Part shown: positions 1-6,232 of the stretch, one piece after another
Numbering within the stretch: position 1 is the stretch's first letter
Layout: each line of letters opens with the position of its first letter
Assembly (NCBI GenBank): GCA_012513595.1
Contig: JAAZBY010000177.1
Span: forward strand, 1 to 8,589
Direction of reading: 5' to 3'
Source: Chloroflexota bacterium
GTDB lineage: Bacteria > Chloroflexota > Anaerolineae > UBA1429
DNA length: 8,589 nucleotides
The notes under the pieces: generated by a model
What the model was told of the DNA's origin: nothing
Databases searched by the model: none
Seen by the model: only the letters and a program-made list of their open reading frames with translations
Position numbers and translations under genes: made by a program

Positions 1-356
1 ATGGGCCGACTGGCGTTGGCGATGTCGGTCTCGCCCCGCTGGCAGAAACGCTCGAACCCGGCGCCGCTGCCGATGCTGTCGATGGTGATGTTGCCGGTGT
101 AGCCTTCGTCGGCAAAGCGCTCGGCCATGCGCTCGGACAGGGGAAACACGGTAGAGCTGCCCGCCGTCACGATCGGGCCCTGCACGTCCTGGGGGTTCAC
201 TTCGGGGAGCGCGGGGCCGCCAACGGCATGGGCCGTGGTCGGCAGGACTGCTGCGGTCGGCGCGGCGACGGGGGCGGTGGGCGCGGGCGCGGCACCGCCG
301 CAGCCCGCCATCAGAACGGTCGTGGCCAGCAGAACAAAGGCGAGTGTCTTGCGCAT
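1..356 (-). CDS. pstS: PstS-family phosphate ABC transporter substrate-binding lipoprotein (partial, N-terminal 118 codons)
   Basis: This is the extracytoplasmic phosphate-binding component of the Pst high-affinity ABC importer, anchored as a lipoprotein. I read it by translating the minus strand from an ATG at 356. A short basic N-terminus (MRK) is followed by a hydrophobic stretch and a lipobox LMAGC with the lipidated Cys at residue 19. An Ala/Pro/Thr-rich linker covers about residues 20-50. The family signature follows: TAGSSTVFPLSERMAERF (residues 64-81, the first phosphate loop), then DSIGSGAGFERFC (93-105) and GETDIANASRP (108-118), which resembles the DI-NASR phosphate-contact loop of PstS. 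A strong Shine-Dalgarno GGGAGGA (complement of 363-369) lies 6 bases upstream of the start. The 3' part lies beyond the window, so pstC, pstA and pstB cannot be seen. It follows phoB-phoR on the same strand and has its own Pho-box-like promoter, so phosphate-starvation control is likely. The related SphX/PtsS-type proteins would look the same over this length. Confidence 0.93.
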   Translation of the reverse strand, partial: MRKTLAFVLLATTVLMAGCGGAAPAPTAPVAAPTAAVLPTTAHAVGGPALPEVNPQDVQGPIVTAGSSTVFPLSERMAERFADEGYTGNITIDSIGSGAGFERFCQRGETDIANASRP

Positions 357-362
357 TGGTAG

Positions 363-369
363 TCCTCCC
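363..369 (-). promoter_or_regulatory. Ribosome binding site of pstS
   Basis: On the minus strand this reads GGGAGGA, 6 bases before the ATG at 356. It is a near-perfect Shine-Dalgarno and fixes the pstS start. Confidence 0.75.
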
Positions 370-395
370 AGAGATGTCTTGGATACACCTCTGAG

Positions 396-452
396 AGCGT
401 ACCATGCGCATGATAACGCCAGAACAACGCCATGTTAACGGCATGTAATGGC
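396..452 (-). promoter_or_regulatory. Tandem Pho-box array and probable pstS promoter
   Basis: Four contiguous 11-bp direct repeats occupy 409-452. Read toward pstS they are GCCATTACATG, CCGTTAACATG, GCGTTGTTCTG and GCGTTATCATG, with consensus GCGTTAnCATG; the third unit is the most degenerate. Split as a 7-bp box plus a 4-bp spacer, they give ATTACAT, TTAACAT, TTGTTCT and TTATCAT. This resembles both the E. coli Pho box (CTGTCAT-type 7-mers every 11 bp) and the Bacillus PhoP box (TTAACA-like 6-mers every 11 bp). In those systems each 22-bp pair binds one response-regulator dimer, so the array would take two dimers. The array ends 8 bases before a weak -10 candidate TACGCT (complement of 396-401, 3 of 6 matches to consensus). 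The poor -10 and the missing separate -35 fit an activator-dependent promoter. The repeats are seen directly. Binding by the PhoB encoded at 2278-2985 is inferred from context. Confidence 0.8.
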
Positions 453-498
453 TGGGGAAACAAACCGTGTCAGCCGCACCCTCGCCCGTAGAGGGGCC

Positions 499-2259
499 TC
501 AGGCTTCCGGGGCCAGTGGCAGCGTGAACCGGAAGGTGCTGCCACGCCCCTCGATGCTCTCGGCCCAGATGCGCCCGCCGTGGGCCCTCACTACGTGCTG
601 GGCGATGGCCAAGCCCAGGCCGGTCCCCCCGCCGGCGCGTGCCCGGTCCGTCTTGTAGAACCGCTCAAAGATGCGCGGTACGTCCTCGGCGGGGATCCCG
701 ATGCCGGTGTCGTGCACCGAGATGACCATCTCGTCACCCACCTGCTCGGCCGAAACGACGACGCTGCCCCCCGGCCCGGTGAACTTGACGGCATTGTGCA
801 CCAGGTTCGTCACCACCTGGCGAACGCGTTCGCCGTCAACGTTGACTTTTGGCAGCCCCTCCGGCAGCTCGACCGTGAGGGCGACCCCTCCGCGTTCTGC
901 CTGGGGCCGCAGGTGTTCCACTGGCGGGATGACCAGGTCGGCCACCTGCGCCGCCTCTTTGGCCAGTTGCGCCTGTTCTGACTCGATCCGCGACAGTTCC
1001 AGGAGTTCCTGGGCCATCTGAGCCAACGAGTCGACCTCTCCCTCCATGCGGCTGAGGAACCGCTGCGCCGCCGGCGGGTCGTCGATGGCGCCGTCGCGCA
1101 GCGTCTCGACCAGGGCCTTGAGAGAGGCGATCGGCGTGCGGAGCTCGTGTGAGGCGTTGCCCACAAAGTCGCGCCGCATCCGGTCGGCGCGGCGCAGGGC
1201 GGTCAGATCCTGCAGGATGACCATGCTGCCAAGGCCATCCTCTGCCGGCAGCGGCGTGACGATCACCCGCAGGTAGAGCCCCCGCCCGCGCAGGTCGATG
1301 GCCTCTTCCTGCTCGCTGCCCGTGTCGCGGCTGAGCTCCCACAGGTCCGAGATCTCATGGTGCCGCACGATCTGCATGTAGGTGCGGCCGGTGGCCTCGT
1401 CGCGCGTGGTGCCCAGCATGCGGCACGCCGCGGGGTTGATCAGGCGCACCTCGCCCAAGCTGTTGGTCATCACGACGCCGTCGGCCATGTGCTCCAGCAC
1501 GGCTGTCAGGCGTGCACTCTCGTCAGCATAGAGGGCCAGCCTGCTCTGCAACTGGACGGCCATGTCGTTGAAGGCTCGCCCCAGGCGCCCGATCTCGTCA
1601 TCGCGAAGCGTCGCGGCACGCGCGCTGAGGTCGCCTTGCCCCATCCGCTCCGCGGCCTGCGCGAGCTGCCGGATCGGCCGCACCAGCCTGCCGGCCACCG
1701 TCACCGCCACCAGCGCGGCCCCCGCCGAGGTGAGCAGGGCCGCCACCACCATGGCCCGCGTCAGGCGGTCGGCCTCGTCGTCGATCTCACGGAACGGCAC
1801 CGCCACGCGGACGACGCCGTCGATCGCGTTGCCGAGGCGGTACGGCACCGCCGCGTAGAGCAGGGCATAGCCCAGCGTGGCGCTCTCGCGGATGCTGGTG
1901 CCAGAGCCCAAGGAGAGCGCATCGCGCACCTCGGGGCGCCGCAGGTGGTCGCCCAGGGTGGCCGCCTCACGCTGGGAGTCGGCCAAAACGTCACCCTCGA
2001 CGCCGACAACGCTCACTCGCGCCCCCAGCCGGTCGCCCCAGTCGAGCACAAGACCCTGCAACCGGCCGGCCAACGCAGCACGATCGGGGTAGCGCTGCAG
2101 TTCGCCCGCCAGCAACCTGGCCTCGGCCAGCAGGTTGGTGCGCAGGCCGTCCATCTGCGCCTGCCGCACGGTGGGCGCCAGGTAGGCGGTCAGCACCAAG
2201 AGCGAGCCCAGGATCAGCAACACAATCGGCAACGCGATGCGCCAGCGGATGCTCCTCAA
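499..2259 (-). CDS. phoR: PhoR-type phosphate-regulon sensor histidine kinase
   Basis: This 586-residue membrane histidine kinase most likely senses phosphate status and phosphorylates the PhoB-type regulator encoded just upstream. Domains in order: TM1 (about 8-28); an extracytoplasmic sensor region (about 30-168, sCache-like size); TM2 (about 169-190); a HAMP linker (about 191-240, with RPIRQLAQAAERMGQGDLSAR); a PAS domain (about 248-355); the HisKA dimerisation helix with H371 in NASHELRTPIASL; and the HATPase domain with N-box HNAVKF (N489), G1 DTGIGIP (D517), F-box FERFYKTDRAR and G2 GGGTGLGLAI (543-552). All catalytic motifs are intact. The start is a TTG at 2259, preceded by AGGAGG (complement of 2268-2273) at 8 bases. 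The phoB stop is 18 bp upstream, so the two genes are probably co-transcribed. The layout matches the Gram-positive PhoR type rather than E. coli PhoR, which has no large external domain. WalK- or ResE-like kinases share it, so the phosphate assignment rests mainly on the neighbouring pstS and Pho boxes. Confidence 0.9.
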   Translation of the reverse strand: MRSIRWRIALPIVLLILGSLLVLTAYLAPTVRQAQMDGLRTNLLAEARLLAGELQRYPDRAALAGRLQGLVLDWGDRLGARVSVVGVEGDVLADSQREAATLGDHLRRPEVRDALSLGSGTSIRESATLGYALLYAAVPYRLGNAIDGVVRVAVPFREIDDEADRLTRAMVVAALLTSAGAALVAVTVAGRLVRPIRQLAQAAERMGQGDLSARAATLRDDEIGRLGRAFNDMAVQLQSRLALYADESARLTAVLEHMADGVVMTNSLGEVRLINPAACRMLGTTRDEATGRTYMQIVRHHEISDLWELSRDTGSEQEEAIDLRGRGLYLRVIVTPLPAEDGLGSMVILQDLTALRRADRMRRDFVGNASHELRTPIASLKALVETLRDGAIDDPPAAQRFLSRMEGEVDSLAQMAQELLELSRIESEQAQLAKEAAQVADLVIPPVEHLRPQAERGGVALTVELPEGLPKVNVDGERVRQVVTNLVHNAVKFTGPGGSVVVSAEQVGDEMVISVHDTGIGIPAEDVPRIFERFYKTDRARAGGGTGLGLAIAQHVVRAHGGRIWAESIEGRGSTFRFTLPLAPEA

Positions 2260-2267
2260 CCCCGTAA

Positions 2268-2273
2268 CCTCCT
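2268..2273 (-). promoter_or_regulatory. Ribosome binding site that fixes the TTG start of phoR
   Basis: The minus strand reads AGGAGG, then 8 bases, then TTG at 2259. It is a full-consensus Shine-Dalgarno placed between the phoB stop and the phoR start, and it supports the unusual initiation codon. Confidence 0.75.
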
Positions 2274-2277
2274 GCGT

Positions 2278-2985
2278 CTAGCCGTCCAGTCGGTATCCGA
2301 TGCCGCGAACCGTCACGATGCGCGTCGGGGCGGCCGGATCGTCTTCCACCTTCTCGCGAAGCCAGCGCACGTGCACGTCCACGGTGCGCGTGCTGCCAAC
2401 ATAGTCCCATCCCCACACCTGCTGCAGGAGCTGCTCCCGCGACAGGGCCACGCCCTTGTGCCTCAGGAGGTAGGCCAGCAGGTCCAGTTCGCGCGGCTTG
2501 AGGGCAAGAGCCTGCCCGCCGCGGTAGGCAACGCGTCGACTCTGGTCAACGACCAGGTCACCGGTGGTGAGGGTATCGCTCTGCGCAGTGAGCGCCTCAG
2601 CGAGCGCTTCCTCGCGGGTGAGGCGAACCCGGCGCAAGAGCGCCTTGACCCGGGCCAGCAGCTCCCGCATGGAGAACGGCTTGGTCAGGTAGTCGTCCGC
2701 ACCGATCTCCAGCCCCACGATGCGGTCGATCTCGTCTGCCCGCGCCGTGAGCATCAGGATCGGCACGTTCATGTCGCGCCGCAGGACTCGGCAGACCTCC
2801 AGCCCGTCCAGGCCGGGGAGCATAAGGTCCAACACGATCAGATCTGGCTTCTCGCGGCGGGCGATCTCTATCGCAGCCGGGCCGTCTGCAGCCGTGAACA
2901 CCTGATAGCCCTGCTTGGCGAGGTTGTACTCTAGCGTCTCCTGCAGGGCGATCTCATCGTCCACCACCAGGACCTTGTCGACCAT
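2278..2985 (-). CDS. phoB: PhoB/PhoP-type OmpR-family response regulator
   Basis: This 235-residue DNA-binding response regulator is the partner of the kinase at 499-2259 and the likely activator of pstS. The receiver domain (about 4-118) has the acidic pair D9/D10, phosphoacceptor D53 in VLDLMLPG, switch residue T80 in LMLTAR and K102 in [10 protein letters not shown] winged-helix Trans_Reg_C domain (about 138-234) follows, with [17 protein letters not shown], the recognition-helix region [13 protein letters not shown] and the wing [12 protein letters not shown] chose the ATG at 2985 because homology starts there ([11 protein letters not shown]) and GGGGAG lies 4 bases upstream on the minus strand. 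The frame stays open upstream to 3360, but that stretch is low-complexity, overlaps the divergent gene and has no homology. OmpR-family regulators look alike (PhoB, PhoP, ResD, WalR). The phosphate role is inferred from the linked phoR, pstS and the 11-bp repeat array. Confidence 0.92.
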   Translation of the reverse strand: MVDKVLVVDDEIALQETLEYNLAKQGYQVFTAADGPAAIEIARREKPDLIVLDLMLPGLDGLEVCRVLRRDMNVPILMLTARADEIDRIVGLEIGADDYLTKPFSMRELLARVKALLRRVRLTREEALAEALTAQSDTLTTGDLVVDQSRRVAYRGGQALALKPRELDLLAYLLRHKGVALSREQLLQQVWGWDYVGSTRTVDVHVRWLREKVEDDPAAPTRIVTVRGIGYRLDG

Positions 2986-3000
2986 CGCTCTCCCCGTCGC

Positions 3001-3026
3001 CCACGTCACTGCACCAGACCACGTTA
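3001..3026 (-). repeat. Short direct repeat in the phoB leader
   Basis: CCACGTCA (3001-3008) and CCACGTTA (3019-3026) match at 7 of 8 positions and lie 18 bp apart, start to start. Toward phoB they read TAACGTGG and TGACGTGG, between 16 and 41 bases before the ATG. They could be an operator, or the first copy could supply a weak -10 (TGGTAACGT has an extended -10 look). No convincing -35 sits at 16-18 bp. The 18-bp spacing does not match the 11-bp Pho-box period. Confidence 0.3.
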
Positions 3027-3073
3027 CCACAGCAGAGCCCGGCGTGCCAGTCGTTCCGCGGCCCAGCCGTCCT

Positions 3074-3102
3074 TTGCCCCCCCACGGGCGGGATGCTAGA
3101 AT
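3074..3102 (+). promoter_or_regulatory. Sigma-70-type promoter of the GT39-like gene
   Basis: A -35 TTGCCC (3074-3079, 4 of 6) and a -10 TAGAAT (3097-3102, 5 of 6) are separated by exactly 17 bp. TGC directly before the -10 gives a perfect extended -10 TGnTAnnAT. Transcription would start near 3109, leaving a leader of about 50 bases before the GTG at 3160. It lies in the divergent region between phoB and this gene. Confidence 0.65.
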
Positions 3103-3159
3103 CGCCGGGCGCTGCCATGCCACCCATCCTGCCCGCAGCGCTGGTCCGGGAGGTCCGCA

Positions 3160-5118
3160 GTGACCGAGCCACCCATTCCTGCGCCAACCCAACGTGCCGC
3201 CGCCCTCGGGCACGGCACGGCCATCGTCGAACGCGTCGGCCTTGCCGCGGTGCTGGTGTTGGCCGCCGCCCTGCGGCTGGGTGCGCCGGGCGTCAGTTCG
3301 TTCGCCTATGACGAGGCCCGCCTGGCCCAGCTGGCGCTGGAGACGGCCCGCGCCGGTCAAGTGGCGGCCGTCGGGCTGCAGTCGTCGGCCGGGGTGCCGA
3401 ACTTTCCTGCGGCGGTGTGGGTCTATGCCCTCCCCTTCGCCCTGTCCGTCGACCCGCTGGTGGCAACGCTGTTCACCGGGCTGCTAAACGTCTTGGCGGT
3501 GGCCGGCCTCTGGTGGCTGGTGCGGCGCGCGGTCGGCCCCTGGGCCGGCCTTGCGTCTGCGGCGCTGTACGCCGCCGCTCCCTTTGCCGCGTTCTACTCG
3601 CGGGCCATCTGGAGCCAGGACCTGCTGGGGCCCCTGGCCGTGCTGTGGGCCTGGGCGGCAGTGGCGGCATCGCAACGTCGCGCTGGCCTCTCCCTGGCCG
3701 CGCTCGTCTCCTTGGCCGGGCTGGCCCCGCAGGTACACTATGCCGGCGCCGTGCTGACGGTGGCGACGTTGTGGCTGGTGATTCGCCAGCGCCTCTGGCG
3801 CCGGCCGCTGCCTCTCCTGGCCGGCGCCCTGGCAGCCCTGGCGATGGCCCTTCCCTTCCTGGTGGCGCTGTGGCGCGCCGATGCCTTTGGCAGCCTGCGG
3901 GGCGCCGTCCTGGCCGGGGGCGCCCCGCGCGAGCTGCTGGGCCTGCGCAGGCTATTGGAGATGGGCATCGGCGTGGGCTGGGAGTGGTTCCTGCTCGGCG
4001 AGGCCTGGAGGTGGCCGGGGCCCGAGGCGCTGGCGCTGCGGGCCGCATCGGCCCTGCAGGCCGTGCTGCTGGGAGCCGGGGCATTGGCGCTGGCCCGCAG
4101 GCTGTGGCGACGCGCGCTGCCGGCCGAGGCGTTCGACCTGCTCCTGCCCGTCTGGATCGTCTCTGCCCCGCTCCTGTTCCTCGGGCACCTGACCCCGCCC
4201 TACCACCAGTACCAGCTGGCAGCGCTGCCGGCCCTGTTCGCGCTGGCCGGCTATGCGGCCACGCTCTCAGCGCGGCGGGACTGGGGCCCGGCCGTGGCGG
4301 GGCTGGCCCTGGCCGTGGCAGTTGTGCAGGGGGCCGCCTTTGCCGGCGGGCTGGGCGTAGTGGCCGAACGGCTGACCCCCGGGGGGATCGGCACGCCCCT
4401 GGCCTACCCGCGCCGCGCCGCCCGCGCCCTGCAGGATGGCGGTGAGATCGTCGTCCATGCCCACGGCGATGAGCCCGCCTATGTCGGCGATGTGGCCGGC
4501 TTTGAGGTGCTCCTGTGGGGCTATCCCCACCGCGTCGCCGATGGGCGATCGGTACTGCTCGTCCCCGCGCAGGAGGGCGCCCACCTTCTCTTCACCTTCG
4601 ATGACCTGCCGGCCTGGCAGGTGGCCACGCGCCTGGGCCTGCGCGCGACGCCGGCCGCCCACGCCCGCCGGGAGGGCGAGCCGCCCTACGTCAGCCTGAC
4701 CCGGTCTTCGGCTGAGGCGCCAGCGCTGGGGCGGGCAGTCGAACCGGTCACGCTGGCCAACGGCGTGACGCTCCTGTCCTGGGACGCCCAGCAGGTCGAC
4801 AGCGGCCTGCGCGTCCTGACCTGTTGGCACGTCGGCGCCGCCGCCGGAACGCCCGAGTACCACCAGTTCCACCACCTGCGCACCAGCGCCGAGGGAGAGC
4901 CGAACCTCGTCCAGGATGTGACTATCTCATCGCACGCCTGGCGCCCCGGGGATACTCTCATCGTCTGGACCGACTTTTCCGAGGTGCCGGCGGGCGCCAG
5001 GTGGGTCGACGTCGGCATGTACTCCTGGCCGGCGGTCGAGCGCGTGCCCTCCGTCGGGCGGGAGGGCGATCCGCTGGCGCCGATCCGGCTGCCGCTTGGG
5101 CCGCTGGCGGCCCCCTGA
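3160..5118 (+). CDS. GT39/PMT-like polytopic membrane glycosyltransferase with soluble C-terminal domain
   Basis: This 652-residue integral membrane protein resembles the ArnT/PMT (GT39, GT-C fold) family, which transfers sugars from polyprenyl-phosphate donors on the outer face of the membrane. Seen: a short Pro/Ala-rich N-terminus, a first hydrophobic helix (about 24-40), then [17 protein letters not shown], where D51/E52 sit at the place of the family's first-loop acidic pair. About 11 further hydrophobic segments run to residue 401, with conserved-looking loops [16 protein letters not shown] (143-158) and [17 protein letters not shown] (344-360). A soluble tail (about 402-652) follows; its second half (about 525-652) is rich in predicted strands and contains [20 protein letters not shown] and [17 protein letters not shown]. 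The GTG start at 3160 follows GGGAGG (3148-3153) at 6 bases; a downstream ATG in this frame would remove much of the membrane region. Donor and acceptor are unknown. Nothing links it functionally to the divergent pho genes. Confidence 0.75.
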   Translation: MTEPPIPAPTQRAAALGHGTAIVERVGLAAVLVLAAALRLGAPGVSSFAYDEARLAQLALETARAGQVAAVGLQSSAGVPNFPAAVWVYALPFALSVDPLVATLFTGLLNVLAVAGLWWLVRRAVGPWAGLASAALYAAAPFAAFYSRAIWSQDLLGPLAVLWAWAAVAASQRRAGLSLAALVSLAGLAPQVHYAGAVLTVATLWLVIRQRLWRRPLPLLAGALAALAMALPFLVALWRADAFGSLRGAVLAGGAPRELLGLRRLLEMGIGVGWEWFLLGEAWRWPGPEALALRAASALQAVLLGAGALALARRLWRRALPAEAFDLLLPVWIVSAPLLFLGHLTPPYHQYQLAALPALFALAGYAATLSARRDWGPAVAGLALAVAVVQGAAFAGGLGVVAERLTPGGIGTPLAYPRRAARALQDGGEIVVHAHGDEPAYVGDVAGFEVLLWGYPHRVADGRSVLLVPAQEGAHLLFTFDDLPAWQVATRLGLRATPAAHARREGEPPYVSLTRSSAEAPALGRAVEPVTLANGVTLLSWDAQQVDSGLRVLTCWHVGAAAGTPEYHQFHHLRTSAEGEPNLVQDVTISSHAWRPGDTLIVWTDFSEVPAGARWVDVGMYSWPAVERVPSVGREGDPLAPIRLPLGPLAAP

Positions 5119-5130
5119 ACCTTCCCCCCA

Positions 5131-5152
5131 GGCGGGGCGCTGTTGACCCGCC
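5131..5152 (+). other. Small inverted repeat overlapping the tdh -35 region
   Basis: GGCGGG (5131-5136) and CCCGCC (5147-5152) form a 6-bp GC stem around a 10-base loop, 13 bases after the stop of the GT39-like gene. There is no T-tract after it. It might be a weak terminator for the upstream gene or an operator, since it covers TTGACC. In DNA this GC-rich it may also be chance. Confidence 0.3.
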
Positions 5153-5171
5153 GCCCGGCTTGCGCTACCCT
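5143..5171 (+). promoter_or_regulatory. Probable promoter of the tdh-kbl operon
   Basis: A -35 TTGACC (5143-5148, 5 of 6) lies 17 bp before a weak -10 TACCCT (5166-5171, 3 of 6). Transcription would start near 5178, about 40 bases before the ATG at 5218. The -35 and spacing are good. The -10 is poor, so strength may depend on an activator or the site may be a chance match. Confidence 0.45.
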
Positions 5172-5217
5172 GCGCTCGGCGACGAGGCCAACACATCCAT
5201 GACGGAAGCAGGTGCGT

Positions 5218-6231
5218 ATGAACACACGTGCTCGCAGCGGGCGCATTCTGGTGACCGGCGCAGTCGGTCAGATCGGCTCAGAGCTCACCCTGGCCCTCCG
5301 CAAGCGCTACGGGGCCGACCGCGTGGTAGCCGGGGTGCATCGCACGCCCCCCGCGGGGGAGTTGCGCGATTCGGGCCCCTTTGAGCGGGTCGACGTTACC
5401 GACGCCGCCAACCTCGCCCAAGTGCTGGCGCGCTACGACGTAGACACCGTCTACCACATGGCCGCCCTCCTCTCGGCTGTTGGCGAGAAACACCCCCAGG
5501 CGGCCTGGAACGTCAACCTGAACGGCCTGTACCATCTCCTAGAGATCGCCAGGGAGCGCGGGCTGCAGCAGGTCTTTTGCCCCAGTTCGATCGCCGTCTT
5601 TGGCCTCGAGACCCCTCGTGACAACACCCCGCAGGAGACGGTGCTCCGACCTACCACCATGTACGGCGTCACCAAGGTGGCCGGCGAACTGCTGGGCGAC
5701 TATTACGTGCGCCGCTACGGGCTGGACGTGCGCGGCGTGCGCTACCCGGGGATCATCTCCAGCGAGACGTTGCCCGGCGGCGGGACCACCGATTATGCCG
5801 TGGCGATCTTTTACGAGGCGGTCGCCCGGGGCCACTATGAGTGCTTTGTCCGCGAAGACACCGTCCTCCCCATGATGTACATGCCCGACTGCATCAACGC
5901 CACCATCGCCCTGATGGAGGCGGATGGCCAGGCCCTGCGGCACCATACCGATTTCAACCTGGCCGCCATGAGCTTCTCAGCGCGGGAACTGGCCGACGAG
6001 ATCCGCAGGCACCTCCCCACCTTCACGTGTGAGTTCTGCCCGGACCACCGGCAGGCCATTGCCGACTCCTGGCCTCGCTCCATCGACGACTCGGCGGCCC
6101 GCGCCGAGTGGGGCTGGCAGCCGCAATTCGACCTCGCGCGCATGACGGCCGACATGTTGCGCACTCTGCAGGCGCGGCACGCCGAGGGGCGTCTCTATCC
6201 GGCCACGACGAACACCGGCGAAAGGAACTGA
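5218..6231 (+). CDS. tdh: L-threonine 3-dehydrogenase, epimerase-type (SDR)
   Basis: This enzyme oxidises L-threonine with NAD+ to 2-amino-3-ketobutyrate (EC 1.1.1.103) in the cytoplasm. It belongs to the extended short-chain dehydrogenase class related to UDP-galactose 4-epimerase, not the zinc medium-chain class found in E. coli. Seen over 337 residues: the Rossmann motif VTGAVGQIG (G14, G17, G20); HMAALLSAVGEKHP (80-93), typical of this threonine dehydrogenase group; PSSIAVFG (122-129) carrying the catalytic Ser; catalytic Y149 and K153 in MYGVTK; RYPGIIS (175-181); and GGGTTDYAVAIFYEA (187-201). The ATG at 5218 is preferred over the in-frame GTG at 5212 because GGAAG (5204-5208) is 9 bases from the ATG but only 3 from the GTG. 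The next gene, the CoA ligase that consumes its unstable product, starts one base after the stop. That pairing makes the assignment firm against other epimerase-family activities. Confidence 0.93.
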   Translation: MNTRARSGRILVTGAVGQIGSELTLALRKRYGADRVVAGVHRTPPAGELRDSGPFERVDVTDAANLAQVLARYDVDTVYHMAALLSAVGEKHPQAAWNVNLNGLYHLLEIARERGLQQVFCPSSIAVFGLETPRDNTPQETVLRPTTMYGVTKVAGELLGDYYVRRYGLDVRGVRYPGIISSETLPGGGTTDYAVAIFYEAVARGHYECFVREDTVLPMMYMPDCINATIALMEADGQALRHHTDFNLAAMSFSARELADEIRRHLPTFTCEFCPDHRQAIADSWPRSIDDSAARAEWGWQPQFDLARMTADMLRTLQARHAEGRLYPATTNTGERN

Positions 6232-6232
6232 G

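Noticed and set aside
398..408. A fifth Pho-box unit next to the array
   Set aside because: The next 11 bases toward pstS (CGCATGGTACG) do not fit the consensus, nor do the 11 bases on the other side (453-463), so the array is exactly four units.
127..438. A 103-codon plus-strand open frame at the left edge
   Set aside because: It lies antisense to the pstS start and across the Pho-box array. The minus-strand reading gives an unambiguous lipoprotein signal and PstS motifs.
453..498. A terminator between phoR and pstS
   Set aside because: Only a 5-bp stem (CCCTC/GAGGG) with a 7-base loop is visible just past the phoR stop, and the T-rich bases come about 14 nt later. This is too weak to call.
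1357..2934. A 525-codon open frame on the plus strand opposite phoR and phoB
   Set aside because: It is antisense to two well-supported genes, is rich in His, Gln, Arg and Ala as expected from a GC-rich shadow frame, has no recognisable domain, and spans the gene boundary without its own signals.
2986..3360. A 125-residue N-terminal extension of the phoB frame
   Set aside because: The extension overlaps the promoter and first 200 bases of the divergent gene, is low in complexity and lacks homology. The receiver domain begins exactly at the ATG at 2985, which has its own ribosome site.
3417..4445. A 342-codon open frame inside the GT39-like gene in another frame
   Set aside because: It is dominated by Gly, Ala, Arg and Pro, as shadow frames in GC-rich genes are, and lacks membrane helices or motifs. 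The overlapping frame has a clear membrane protein pattern.
5212..5214. GTG as the start of tdh
   Set aside because: Its nearest Shine-Dalgarno-like sequence (5204-5208) is only 3 bases away, too close. The ATG two codons later has proper spacing. The difference is only two residues.
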